From positions 1 through 64,000 of the forward strand of contig JBBSUC010000004.1 in the NCBI GenBank assembly GCA_038235275.1: 64,000 bases of DNA, given 5' to 3'. Below, in pieces: positions 55,833 through 64,000 of this stretch; position 1 is the first letter of the stretch, and each line of letters opens with the position of its first letter. Made by a program: the position numbers and the translations under genes. The notes under the pieces were generated by a model. It was not told where the DNA came from. It saw only the letters and a program-made list of their open reading frames with translations, and searched no databases. Source of the stretch: Persicitalea sp038235275 (lineage in GTDB: Bacteria > Bacteroidota > Bacteroidia > Cytophagales > Spirosomataceae).

Positions 55833-57527
55833 TTAAAAAAGCTTCGTCTGCGTCTTCTCATTCATCTGCGCCGTGGTGTGGGTCAGGATTTCGCGGGCGT
55901 TGTTCACCACCGTTTCCGATGGCTTGCTACCACCGATCATCTGGGCGATCTCCCCTACCCTTTCCTCAAAACCTAACTTTTTGATGCGGCTGACAGTTTT
56001 GGCCGACGAGTGATCTTTGTAGACAAAGTAGTGAGCCGAACCTTGAGCCGCGATTTGGTGCAGGTGCGTGATGGCAATAATCTGGTGGTTGTTGGCCATT
56101 TGCCGCATCATATTGCCCATCTTTATGGCAATTTCCCCCGAAACGCCCGTGTCGATTTCGTCGAACACTATAGTAGGCAGCCTGCGCTTGTCGGCCAAAA
56201 TATACTTGATGACCATCATCAACCGCGAGAATTCACCGCCCGACGCCACGTTGCGCAATTCCTGTGGCTTTATGCCTTTGTTGGCGCTGAACAGGAAGGA
56301 AATGAAGTCAATGCCGTCGGTGGTCGGCGGCACTTCGGTCATTTCAAGAGACAGCGAAGCGTTGGGCATTCCCAATTCGATAAGGCCCTCGCAGATATTT
56401 TTCTCGATGCTTTTGCAAACGGCCTTGCGGGCGACGGAGAGTTTATTGGCACTCTGCATCAGTCGTTCCTGAGCGCGTCCGGTTTTGTGCAGGGCTTTTT
56501 CCAAATCATCGTCCATGTTCAGCACCTGACTCACTTTGCTACCTAGGTCGGCTTGCAGGGCTAGGAGTTCGGTTACGTCCTTGACCGTGTGCTTTTTCAG
56601 GAGTTGATAAATCAGATCCAAACGTTCGCGGACAATCGTGCCGCGGTCGTCGTCCAGCTCAACCATGCTCCCGGCATTGCTGACCTCATCGGCCAGGTCG
56701 CGCAGTTCGATCAAGGCGCTTTGGGCCCGGTCGCGTAGGGTGCCATAGTAGTTGACGAGCCGACTAACCTGCGTAAGCGCTCCGACCGCCCCTTTGAGCA
56801 AGTCCAGGACCGACTGTTCCGGATTGTCGAGGTAATCGTTGGCCAATTGCAGTTTCTCCTTGATTTCGACAGCGTTTTCCAGAATGGTGAGTTCGTTCTC
56901 CAGTTCTTCCTGCTCGTCGGGCTGCAAACCGGCTTCGACCAACTCCTGGTACAAAAAGTTATTGTAGTCGAACTCTTTCCGCAACCGATCCGCCGACTTT
57001 TTCAGGGCGTCGTAGGCCTCGCGGGCTTCGCGGTACTGGCGAAAATCCTTGCGGTATTTTTTCAGGTATTTGTCGGTCTGGGCGTAAACATCTACCACCT
57101 GCAACTGAAATTCGTTGTTGCCCAGCATGATGGAATCGTGCTGGGAGTGGATGTCCATCAGTTCGTTGGTAACACGCCGCAGCGTGTCGAGGTTGACGGG
57201 CGTGTCGTTGACGAAGGCCCGCGACTTGCCACTCGGACTTATTTCGCGCCGCACGATGCAGTGCAGCCCAAAGTCGAGTTCCTCCTCCTCGAAAACATGT
57301 TCCAGCGCGTAACCCGACACATCGTAAGTGCCCTCGATAATGCATTTCTTGGCCGGATCGTAGAGCGATTTGCTGTCGGCGCGGTTGCCCAGCAACAGGC
57401 CGATGGCCCCGAGCATGATGGATTTGCCCGCGCCGGTTTCTCCGGTAATGATATTAAGCTGGTGATCAGGCGCTAATTCGAGGTGTTCGATCAGCGCGTA
57501 GTTTTTTATAAGGAGATTGACGAGCAT
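55833..57527 (-). CDS. recN: DNA repair protein RecN
   Basis: 564 residues from the ATG at 57527; an earlier ATG adds 16 residues not found in RecN. SMC-like: Walker A ITGETGAGKSIMLGAIGLLL, coiled coils around residues 140-350, ABC signature VASGGEFSRLMMVIKYILA and Walker B PTIVFDEIDTGVSGEIA. It binds DNA ends in double-strand-break repair. It ends the reverse-strand run that starts with mprF. Confidence 0.97.
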   Translation of the reverse strand: MLVNLLIKNYALIEHLELAPDHQLNIITGETGAGKSIMLGAIGLLLGNRADSKSLYDPAKKCIIEGTYDVSGYALEHVFEEEELDFGLHCIVRREISPSGKSRAFVNDTPVNLDTLRRVTNELMDIHSQHDSIMLGNNEFQLQVVDVYAQTDKYLKKYRKDFRQYREAREAYDALKKSADRLRKEFDYNNFLYQELVEAGLQPDEQEELENELTILENAVEIKEKLQLANDYLDNPEQSVLDLLKGAVGALTQVSRLVNYYGTLRDRAQSALIELRDLADEVSNAGSMVELDDDRGTIVRERLDLIYQLLKKHTVKDVTELLALQADLGSKVSQVLNMDDDLEKALHKTGRAQERLMQSANKLSVARKAVCKSIEKNICEGLIELGMPNASLSLEMTEVPPTTDGIDFISFLFSANKGIKPQELRNVASGGEFSRLMMVIKYILADKRRLPTIVFDEIDTGVSGEIAIKMGNMMRQMANNHQIIAITHLHQIAAQGSAHYFVYKDHSSAKTVSRIKKLGFEERVGEIAQMIGGSKPSETVVNNAREILTHTTAQMNEKTQTKLF

Positions 57528-57587
57528 AAGACTGTGCTTTCTGACATTAAGCAGGAATAAAGCAACACAATGCAAAGGTCAGAAGAT

Positions 57588-57839
57588 TCACAAAGGTTCG
57601 TCTATTTTTGGAAAGATTTTTGATTTCTGGTCCTGGATGATCTCGGCCACATCGGCCAATGGCACCCGGTGCGGATGGCTCCGCAAGTCGCGCAATAGCA
57701 AGGAATCGCCTTCGAGCGACTCCAAACGACCAAAAAGTGTCCGATCATCCCGTCGGATTACATTGATGTCCTGCGTAACCAGTGGAGTTAGCGACGATTG
57801 CGTAAAAGGTGGGAAGAAGCGAAGGAGGCGTTTGCTCAT
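57588..57839 (-). CDS. 83-residue protein with an Sm-like pattern
   Basis: 83 residues. The core TQDINVIRRDDRTLFGRLES, then LEGDSLLLRDLRSHPHRVPL, then ADVAEIIQDQ has the alternating hydrophobic and glycine pattern of Sm-fold strands (G-R-L ... D-x-L-x-L ... I-x-D-V). No known family is claimed and Hfq-type residues are not present. It lies 60 bases before recN on the same strand. It could bind RNA or be a structural beta protein. Confidence 0.65.
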   Translation of the reverse strand: MSKRLLRFFPPFTQSSLTPLVTQDINVIRRDDRTLFGRLESLEGDSLLLRDLRSHPHRVPLADVAEIIQDQKSKIFPKIDEPL

Positions 57840-57890
57840 GCGTTGGGCGGATGATTCATCATAAGTAGAGTTTTACATTCTCTCAATACA

Positions 57891-58337
57891 TCAGTTAGTT
57901 ATCACTTTTACCAAAATTAACCTCACCTCCCTATCCCTCCCCAAAAAAGCGATCAACTCCCGAATTCCCGCGTAGCAATTCCATTGCATTTTGTCGATAC
58001 CGGAAAAATCCGGTTTTGCATCCGGCAAACCCAGCAAGGCGGGTACTTGCTTCGCCTCGATTCCCGTCGGCAACCGAATAGTGATCCGATCCGCCATGTC
58101 ATTGGTGTACTCGATGGTGATGCGATCGTTTTGGTAAGAATACTTTTGGCAGTTGGCACAGATGGCAGCTTTGGCATCGGCGGCATTCAGGCTGCTTTGG
58201 GGGCCAAGGATGGTGGCAATGTCTTCCTGGGTTTGGTTGGCGATGTCGTAGAGGTAAAAGATGGGTTTGACTTGGGCGAAAGCGCGGGGACCCAGTAGCG
58301 TGAAAAGAGAGATGAAAGTAAGTTGGAAAAGGGTCAT
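57891..58337 (-). CDS. Secreted protein of unknown function
   Basis: 148 residues. Signal segment TLFQLTFISLFTLLGPRAFA. Mature part YLYDIANQTQEDIATILGPQ has a helix-rich pattern, then KAAICANCQKYSYQNDRITI with a CxxC-like pair. Ends with EVRLILVKVITN. No family is recognised. The ATG overlaps the VirJ-type stop by four bases (ATGA), so it is co-translated with it. Confidence 0.72.
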   Translation of the reverse strand: MTLFQLTFISLFTLLGPRAFAQVKPIFYLYDIANQTQEDIATILGPQSSLNAADAKAAICANCQKYSYQNDRITIEYTNDMADRITIRLPTGIEAKQVPALLGLPDAKPDFSGIDKMQWNCYAGIRELIAFLGRDREVRLILVKVITN

Positions 58338-59092
58338 TTTGCTTTTGTATTCAACGGGCTGGAAGCCCGTACCACATTATAAATCTTCTCCGTTAGCGCG
58401 GGGTAGTTATCCTCGTAGTGGTGGCCGCCGGGCAGGCGCACGATTGCGATCCCAGTCTGCTCGATTTTAATCTCGACCTGAATATCCTCGTCGTGGCCAA
58501 AAAAGCAGACAAGGCCCAAAGCTTTGATTTTCTGCATTTCGGCCAACACATTGTACTCGCCCCGGCGGCGACCGATGTTGAGCATGTCGGCAATGCGCAC
58601 TTCGAAGTCGGTCCGCTCGTTAGGCGACAGGGCGATAACGCCCCGCAGGCTCTTTTTTAAAGCAGGCGGCAGGCGATTGGCCACAAACGGCACGATGGAC
58701 GCCCCAAATGAAAAGCCGATCAGGACAAAATTCTTCTTTTTCCAAATCTTCATCTGCCGCGCGATGGCCGCACTTATTTCGGTAGTGGCCTGCTCGGGCG
58801 TCTTTTCCTTCCAGAAGTACTTTCGGGCGTCCAGCCCCACGACCGGCATCCCCTTCTCGGCGATGGATTCGGCCAGATACTGGTCGAAACTAATCCAGCC
58901 TCCATCTCCCGAAATAAAAAAGACCATAGGCAAGTCGCTTTCATTTGGCGCAGGCACCAAAATCAAGGGCAAGTCGGTGGGCATGATAGTGTTTTTAAGG
59001 TCAGGGAAGGGAGTGATTTCTGCCCAAGAATTTTGGTTGAATAGACACACTAAAAGGATGCAGAACCTTGACCAAACCATCTCATAATTCAT
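58334..59092 (-). CDS. VirJ/AcvB-type lipid hydrolase
   Basis: 252 residues. Signal segment FCILLVCLFNQNSWA. The VirJ domain begins LPMVFFISGDGGWISFDQYL. Serine nucleophile GFSFGA; later PGGHHYEDNYP gives a likely histidine. In Agrobacterium and Rhizobium the AcvB protein hydrolyses lysyl-phosphatidylglycerol in the periplasm and is encoded with the synthase. Here it follows mprF by 15 bases, which supports the same pairing. Overlaps the next gene by four bases. Confidence 0.85.
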   Translation of the reverse strand: MNYEMVWSRFCILLVCLFNQNSWAEITPFPDLKNTIMPTDLPLILVPAPNESDLPMVFFISGDGGWISFDQYLAESIAEKGMPVVGLDARKYFWKEKTPEQATTEISAAIARQMKIWKKKNFVLIGFSFGASIVPFVANRLPPALKKSLRGVIALSPNERTDFEVRIADMLNIGRRRGEYNVLAEMQKIKALGLVCFFGHDEDIQVEIKIEQTGIAIVRLPGGHHYEDNYPALTEKIYNVVRASSPLNTKAK

Positions 59093-59107
59093 ATCTCCTA
59101 ACTAGAA

Positions 59108-61714
59108 TTAAGGTTTTATCACCTTTGCCAGCACCGACGTAATATTGAACAAATCGTAGTCGTCATTATAAATAAGGTATTTATTGTACCAAACGGGCGC
59201 AAACTTGTCTTTAAAATCTCTAAGACCTTTGTAATGCCCAAAAGAACGAATCTTCTCGTAAGCAAATTTCATCGAGCGTTCGGGCAAATTTTTCGGCTCT
59301 TCGATCCCTGACATGGGCGCAAAGCCCAGATTAACTGAAGTATAGCCCGCTGCTTTCAGATATTTGAAAAGTTCGACGGTTACGAAGTCGATTACCCCGC
59401 CGGGAGCGTCCCTGGTTTTGCGTACGATGTCGTAAGTACCCTCACCGGGAGCATAGTCGGGAATGACGTTGAGAAAAGCGACTATCTTTTCTTCGGGGCT
59501 TTCGACGGTGATGATGGTTTGCTGCTTCAATTCTTCCCAAATGAACATCCCCTGCGAAAAGATGATCTCGCTGCGTTCGGTATCCACCAGCCACTCGTCC
59601 GACACAGCCTGCAGTTTTTGGAGCAGTCCATCGCTGATGGGCGATTGATAGACTTTGGCGACAAAACCCTTTTCGGCCACTTTTTTCAGACCGTTGCGCA
59701 ACGATTTTTTGGCCCCTCCGTCCAGGGTGAAGCTCGTAAGATCGAGGATTGCTTCCTGCCCAAGAAGAATCCTTCTTTTTTTTGAAAAAAGGTCAAGATT
59801 TTCTTCGGGGACGCGGTAGTACAGGGGTTTCAGGCCACTTAGGTAACAAAACCTATTGAAAGCCACCACGCAAGCTCGACCACTTGCCGTCGGGCCCACC
59901 GGGCCTTCCAAGGCCACGGCGTAACTGCCCGTGACGCGGTAGGCGATGAAACATTCCAGGTCGTCGGGTCGAAAGATAATCTTGTCGAAATAGGTTTTGA
60001 AATGATCGAGAGCCGTACTGCCGTGCCTTTCCAGGATCATTTTGGCCCATTCCAAATCCTCGTCTTCCACCGCTGCCTTGACGATGTAAGGGCGCACCAG
60101 GGTATAGACCAAAAAAGCAAGGCACAGAAAGCCGCTGATATTGATCGAATACAGAAATCGTTGCGCAAAGGCATCCTGGGGTACCAGGTCGCTGCTGCCG
60201 ATCAGTGCGAAATTCTGCAAGGTGTAGCGGACGGATTCGCTGAGACTAAAGTCGATGTCGAAGTGTTTTTTATCCAAAAAATAAAACCCGATGCCGCCGT
60301 ACACGATTACCGCCGCGCAACTTAGCAGCGTGGTTCTGATGCCGATAATACCCAGCTTCCGGTTGTTTTTGACGTAATATTCTTTCCTGGAAACGAACAA
60401 AATCACCAGCGTGGCGAGCGCGAAAATGGCTTCTTCGTAGTCGATGGCCTTGGTAAGGTTGCCCACGATGGACAGTACGCAAAGCGCCACGGCGAAGTAC
60501 CAGGCCATGCGTAAGCCTTTAAGCATGAAGGCTGCCGTGACCAGTAGAAATAGTCCGGTGATGAGGACGAAGTAGTTAGACACGTCGATAGCATCCGTTG
60601 GCAGAAAGCCCCTAAGGAAACTCAGGCGGGCGTCAATGGCGGGCGTCAGGACGGACACGATGTTGACTACGCCCAGCACAAACAGCAGCAAAGCGGGAAA
60701 AATCCGCAACAGCAGTTTATTTATCTTTAACAAAAAACTAGCCGCCCCGGCAAACAGCGGCAACCAGAATTCCAGAAACCGAAAAAGAAAAGTGACCGAC
60801 ACGGCGGCGGCTTCTGTGTAGCCAAAGCGAACCAATATATAGCTCATAGACACCTCAATAGCTCCCAAACCGCGCAGAAAAGGGGAAATAATCAGAAAAA
60901 TAACGGCCACGACGTAGGACATCAGCGCCGCAAACAGCGAAGGTTCCAGCCGCAGCGCCACCATGGCGATGTACACGTGGGCCACGCCGACGATTTCGAT
61001 CAGAACGCTGTAAAAAACGGTAAGACTGAAATGCTTGCGGTCGATGCGGTTATTTTGCAAATCCTCGATGAATATTTCCGCCGAGGGAAGATAGCCAATC
61101 AATTTGTTATAGATGAACCCCTTGGCCAGCACCGAGCGATACAATGCGTACAGCGCAACGACCAGCGCAACAATCCCCGCCAAAGCCACCCACTCGCCCG
61201 AACCCAAACTGCCCTGCACCAGAGCGTAAGCAAAGGCCGGAATGGCCACCACCACCACCGACAGAATACCGACGAAGGCATAAATAGAAGAGGCAAAGTG
61301 AATCTGCGATTTACTAATGCCCTTTTTAGTGAGGTCGCCGGTAAAAAAAGCCAGCGACGAAATGCCCCCGGCGGGCAGGAAAACGCTGACGAAGTTTCTC
61401 TTTAAAAACAAAACTACGGCGTCGTACAACGACACCCGGCTACCGATGGCGGCGAAGGACGCCACGTACATCATGCCCTGAATGCCAACGTAGGCCAACG
61501 TAAGCACAATGCCACCCGCTACCCACTCCCAAACTGCCGTAACGAGCAGCGTCCTGACCTGCGCCAGTTCGGCTTGCTCGTGCTTAATAAACCAGATGCC
61601 CAGTCCAACGAAAAAAATGGTCAGAATGAACTGACCGATGATTTTAGCATTCTCCCGGAGATAGGGAAGACCTTTACTAGTGATAAAATGAAGAGGCCTA
61701 AGGGGAAAGGTCAT
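59108..61714 (-). CDS. mprF: MprF: lysylphosphatidylglycerol synthase/flippase
   Basis: 868 residues from the ATG at 61714; a TTG 30 bases earlier is possible. About 13-14 membrane spans in the first 540 residues form the flippase (LPAGGISSLAFFTGDLTKKG). The C-terminal domain (about 550-868) is the aminoacyl transferase, with FIAYRVTGSYAVALEGPVGP, FVTVELFKYLKAAGYTSVNL and the final YEKIRSFGHYKGLRDFKDKF. It moves an aminoacyl group from tRNA to phosphatidylglycerol and flips the product outward, lowering negative surface charge. Heads the run that includes a VirJ-type hydrolase. Confidence 0.93.
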   Translation of the reverse strand: MTFPLRPLHFITSKGLPYLRENAKIIGQFILTIFFVGLGIWFIKHEQAELAQVRTLLVTAVWEWVAGGIVLTLAYVGIQGMMYVASFAAIGSRVSLYDAVVLFLKRNFVSVFLPAGGISSLAFFTGDLTKKGISKSQIHFASSIYAFVGILSVVVVAIPAFAYALVQGSLGSGEWVALAGIVALVVALYALYRSVLAKGFIYNKLIGYLPSAEIFIEDLQNNRIDRKHFSLTVFYSVLIEIVGVAHVYIAMVALRLEPSLFAALMSYVVAVIFLIISPFLRGLGAIEVSMSYILVRFGYTEAAAVSVTFLFRFLEFWLPLFAGAASFLLKINKLLLRIFPALLLFVLGVVNIVSVLTPAIDARLSFLRGFLPTDAIDVSNYFVLITGLFLLVTAAFMLKGLRMAWYFAVALCVLSIVGNLTKAIDYEEAIFALATLVILFVSRKEYYVKNNRKLGIIGIRTTLLSCAAVIVYGGIGFYFLDKKHFDIDFSLSESVRYTLQNFALIGSSDLVPQDAFAQRFLYSINISGFLCLAFLVYTLVRPYIVKAAVEDEDLEWAKMILERHGSTALDHFKTYFDKIIFRPDDLECFIAYRVTGSYAVALEGPVGPTASGRACVVAFNRFCYLSGLKPLYYRVPEENLDLFSKKRRILLGQEAILDLTSFTLDGGAKKSLRNGLKKVAEKGFVAKVYQSPISDGLLQKLQAVSDEWLVDTERSEIIFSQGMFIWEELKQQTIITVESPEEKIVAFLNVIPDYAPGEGTYDIVRKTRDAPGGVIDFVTVELFKYLKAAGYTSVNLGFAPMSGIEEPKNLPERSMKFAYEKIRSFGHYKGLRDFKDKFAPVWYNKYLIYNDDYDLFNITSVLAKVIKP

Positions 61715-61763
61715 TTTTGGGAAGAAGAATGAATCGCGCGACAAAGAAAGGGCTTTTAATCGC

Positions 61764-61771
61764 CAAATTTA
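61764..61771 (-). promoter_or_regulatory. -7 promoter element of the mprF operon
   Basis: Forward CAAATTTA is TAAATTTG on the reverse strand, 50 bases before the ATG. A CTTG lies 22 bases upstream as a weak -33. Confidence 0.45.
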
Positions 61772-61798
61772 CCACAATCCTGCCTTTCGTCCACAAGC

Positions 61799-61835
61799 AA
61801 AGAGCTCCCGAAGCGCAATGCTTCGGGAGCTCTTT
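61799..61835 (-). terminator. Terminator of the CsbD gene
   Basis: A perfect 16-pair stem (61799-61814 with 61820-61835), loop GCAAT. On the reverse strand the tail is TTGCTTG, a weak T-tract, but the stem is strong. Confidence 0.7.
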
Positions 61836-61868
61836 CTATCGATGAAGTGTAATTTACCACCAATACTT

Positions 61869-62054
61869 TTACATATCGGCGATTTCCTTTTTAATCTCGT
61901 CCTTGGTCTTGCCAACTTTCTGCTGGATTTTGCCCCAAGCCTCGTCTTCTTTGCCTTCGGCGTAAGTTAGATCATCATCGGTAAGGTCGGCGTATTTCTG
62001 CTTCAGCTTACCTTTCATTTCGTTCCAGTTTCCTTTGATCGTTTGCTCGTTCAT
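61869..62054 (-). CDS. CsbD family stress protein
   Basis: 61 residues. MNEQTIKGNWNEMKGKLKQK and YADLTDDDLTYAEGKEDEAW match CsbD, a helical, very hydrophilic stress protein of the sigma-B regulon in Bacillus. Here regulation is unknown. Single gene with its own terminator. Confidence 0.93.
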   Translation of the reverse strand: MNEQTIKGNWNEMKGKLKQKYADLTDDDLTYAEGKEDEAWGKIQQKVGKTKDEIKKEIADM

Positions 62055-62215
62055 GGTTATTGGGGTTTAAGTAGTTAAAGTTTAGACATTAAAAGTTCAA
62101 GTGTTTTTACCTCAAACTATACCACCATCTTTAAAAATACTGTACCACTATCCCAGCCTATCCTTTTGCGCCTGCACAGTGGAATATATGTGCAGATTTT
62201 TACCCAAAATTCACC

Positions 62216-63688
62216 TTATCGTTCCAATTTGAAGTCCGGGTCGGTGGCGGGCCGCCGATCGGCATTGGCCACCTTCCAACCGGTGCGGTACATCCAGTCG
62301 GCCACTTTTTTCAGCTTGGGGTAGTCGATATTCTCAGCGTTGTCCAGCGGCGTGTGGTAGTCGGGATGCAGCAACGTGGTGTACATCACCGACGGGATGC
62401 CCAACCGGGCGTAGGGTAGATGGTCGCTGCGGAAAAACCAACCCTCAGGGTGGCTGGCCTTGTCCCACTCGGTATCGAGCTTGAAGTTGGGGCCTTCGCG
62501 GTTTGCCGTCAGGGTCATCTCCACCAAATCCTGCGAGGTGCGATGTGGCGGCGCGATGCCCAGCACTGCTGCGCTGTCGGAGTCGTTACGACCAATCATA
62601 TCCCCGTTCAGCACCGCCGCAATCTTGTCGATGGGTATCGTCGGGTGCGTCGTGAAATAGCGCGAACCCAGCAAGCCGCGTTCCTCGGCCCCGTGAATCA
62701 CGAACAGCACCGACCGACGCGCGGGCTTGGCCACGAAGGCACGGGCGTTGGCCAGCATCGCCACGTCCACGCTGCCGTTGTCGTCGGCCCCGTAGTAAGT
62801 CGAGTCGCCGTCGATTTCGTTGCGGATGCCGTGGGCGTCGGTGTGGCCGCTGTACAGCAGGTATTCTGATTTTAGTTTGGGATCGGTACCATCAACAACT
62901 CCAACAATGTTCACCGAAGGATAAGGATAGTGCGAGATAGTCAGATTGGCCTTGATCGTGGCGTTGCCGCGCTGTAATTCCGTTTTGGCGGCAGCGTGCA
63001 ACCAGAAGACCGGGGCCGTGGTGGTAACGTTTTGCCTCGGGCCGCCGTCAATGTCGTAGCTGCCCAGCTTAAAGTTCTCGGTGGCGTCGTCCCAGGCTTT
63101 TTCGGCGGTTTCATCAGCTACGAAAATGATGGCGATAGCTCCCCTTTTCAGCAACGGCGTACCGTACCTGGCGGCATTCGACCCACTGTACCGCCAGGTA
63201 GGCAGCGAAACGTTGGGGTTGATTCCTTGCGAACTTGCTTCCATGGCCACTACCTTACCCTGAACGTCCACCGTGGTCAAATCGACTTCCGACGCATTGC
63301 CGAGCCACAGTACGGGCGCATCGAGCGTGCGGTTGGCCATTTGCGAAACGGCTACGTCTTGCCACAACTTCAACGGTTTGCCGTTGATTTGAATCGTCGA
63401 GTTATCGGCGATGTGGTTGCGCCAGAGCGTGAAGTACTGGAAGTAGGTGCCGTCGTCTCCGGCGGGTTTTAACCCGATGGCGCGGTACTGTTCGCCCAGC
63501 CACATGGCGGCTTTCAACTCGTCCAGCGTCCCGGCGGAACGGCCGCGGTAGTGGGCATCGGCCAGGGCGTACAGGTCTTTTTTCAGATCTTCTGTGCGGA
63601 TAGCGTTCAGGGCGGGCGGGTCACTTTTTTGAGCAAAGGCACTGCCGGTTAGCAGTAGCAGAAAAATAAGTAGGGGTAGTTTTTTCAT
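62216..63688 (-). CDS. M28 family metallopeptidase
   Basis: 490 residues. Signal peptide MKKLPLLIFLLLLTGSAFA. Zinc ligands are in YSGHTDAHG (His), YYGADDNGSVDVAML (bridging Asp), HGAEERGLLGS (Glu) and NGDMIGRND (Asp). Residues of about 110-250 form a PA-domain insert. The family removes N-terminal amino acids, often as aminopeptidases (Zn-dependent). Likely periplasmic. It is alone at this end, with repeated -7 elements upstream. Confidence 0.92.
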   Translation of the reverse strand: MKKLPLLIFLLLLTGSAFAQKSDPPALNAIRTEDLKKDLYALADAHYRGRSAGTLDELKAAMWLGEQYRAIGLKPAGDDGTYFQYFTLWRNHIADNSTIQINGKPLKLWQDVAVSQMANRTLDAPVLWLGNASEVDLTTVDVQGKVVAMEASSQGINPNVSLPTWRYSGSNAARYGTPLLKRGAIAIIFVADETAEKAWDDATENFKLGSYDIDGGPRQNVTTTAPVFWLHAAAKTELQRGNATIKANLTISHYPYPSVNIVGVVDGTDPKLKSEYLLYSGHTDAHGIRNEIDGDSTYYGADDNGSVDVAMLANARAFVAKPARRSVLFVIHGAEERGLLGSRYFTTHPTIPIDKIAAVLNGDMIGRNDSDSAAVLGIAPPHRTSQDLVEMTLTANREGPNFKLDTEWDKASHPEGWFFRSDHLPYARLGIPSVMYTTLLHPDYHTPLDNAENIDYPKLKKVADWMYRTGWKVANADRRPATDPDFKLER

Positions 63689-63717
63689 GGAAGTGTTTAT
63701 TGATTATAGTGGCAAAG

Positions 63718-63762
63718 GCACAAAGGTACAAAGCGGTTCGTCGCGATTGCACAAAGGTACAA
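63718..63762 (-). promoter_or_regulatory. Duplicated -7 element upstream of the M28 gene
   Basis: GCACAAAGGTACAA occurs at 63718-63731 and 63749-63762. Each contains, on the reverse strand, TACCTTTG, an exact -7 match (63728-63721 and 63759-63752). Tandem promoters or a recent duplication. Between 63763 and 63929 nothing is clear. Confidence 0.5.
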
Positions 63763-63929
63763 CGGTAATTTATTTCATACTAGTTATCTAAAATACAGCA
63801 AGTTGCAGGATTTATTGAGTATGGGAGGAGGATTTGAGTTTTGGGGGGAATAATCGGGAAAAGTGAGCCAATGCATGTAAGATAATGCATCCTTAGATAG
63901 TGCAGGATGGTTAGGTTAGCCGGGTGTGG

Positions 63930-63937
63930 TACTTTTG
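63930..63937 (+). promoter_or_regulatory. -7 promoter element of the last gene
   Basis: TACTTTTG lies 51 bases before the ATG at 63989. Just upstream, CATCC (63888-63892) and GGATG (63905-63909) are inverted. Confidence 0.5.
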
Positions 63938-63988
63938 TAGGACAAGCAATTAATCAGCAACCCTACAAATTTCCAAAAACCACTTTCC

Positions 63989-64000
63989 ATGATTTCCAGC
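63989..64000 (+). CDS. Start of a gene cut by the window edge
   Basis: ATG ATT TCC AGC gives only MISS. It is proposed because it follows a good -7 element at a normal spacing. No product can be named. Confidence 0.4.

Overview
The window reads as chromosomal DNA of a member of the Bacteroidota, most likely the order Cytophagales (Spirosomaceae-like). The grounds are: repeated promoter matches to the phylum-specific -7 element TAnnTTTG, few Shine-Dalgarno sequences, a CarboxypepD_reg/TonB-dependent receptor with a LytTR two-component pair, long-form NusB, a lipoprotein version of TamA (TamL), LptE/LptC of the Bacteroidota type, and the gene order sigma-54 regulator - LptE - TPR protein - SecG - (hypothetical) - GroES - GroEL. 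The species is not identified. Base composition is near even and most of the window is dense, single-copy housekeeping DNA with little sign of transfer.

Layout. 1-470: tail of a transposase-like gene and decayed DNA. 471-8413: small membrane protein, S9 peptidase, CHRD lipoprotein, phosphatase-like hydrolase, a GNAT-nitrilase fusion and two secreted proteins. 8549-8947: tRNA-Ala(GGC) with terminator, then a probable protein remnant. 9022-12890: fatty acid desaturase, a tiny lipoprotein, a frameshifted DUF4369-type remnant running into an exonuclease gene, and a PadR-TonB pair in which TonB carries a HAAS-like N-terminal extension. 13021-14022: Lrp/AsnC regulator, then a tRNA-like RNA candidate with its own promoter and terminator. 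14060-19978: DUF819 transporter, LepA, pyruvate dehydrogenase E2, TrmH methyltransferase. 19978-30510: TamL, MiaB, sigma-54 activator, LptE, TPR protein, SecG, a hypothetical gene, GroES and GroEL. 30821-38778: DUF4174 protein, DnaX, the reverse-strand run nusB-YtxH-DUF1573-yajC-ybbR-coaE, and an MsbA-like exporter. 38859-43225: TonB-dependent receptor with LytTR regulator and LytS-type kinase. 43426-50865: OmdA-like protein, lipoprotein, HtpG, an OmpA-HHH-HHH cluster, and Rho with a long disordered insert. 51414-54083: CoaX, outer-membrane protein, LptC. 54165-61714: cytochrome c, SCO and a small lipoprotein; then RecN, an 83-residue protein, a secreted protein, a VirJ-type hydrolase and MprF. 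61869-64000: CsbD, an M28 peptidase and the first codons of a further gene.

How the genes work together. Several entries serve envelope building: LptE and LptC (LPS transport), TamL (outer-membrane assembly), SecG and YajC (Sec translocon), TonB and a TonB-dependent receptor, and MprF with a probable aminoacyl-lipid hydrolase. A second theme is protein quality control (GroES/GroEL, HtpG). A strong -24/-12 match before groES and another before the DUF4174 gene suggest that the nearby sigma-54 activator may control part of this region. CoA synthesis appears twice (CoaE, CoaX).

The items most worth a second look are the tRNA-like RNA at 13671-13826, the HAAS-TonB fusion next to PadR, the MprF-VirJ operon, the sigma-54 sites, the OmpA-HHH-HHH cluster, and the decay junction near 10800. 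All functional calls rest on reading motifs by eye; no database search or folding was run.
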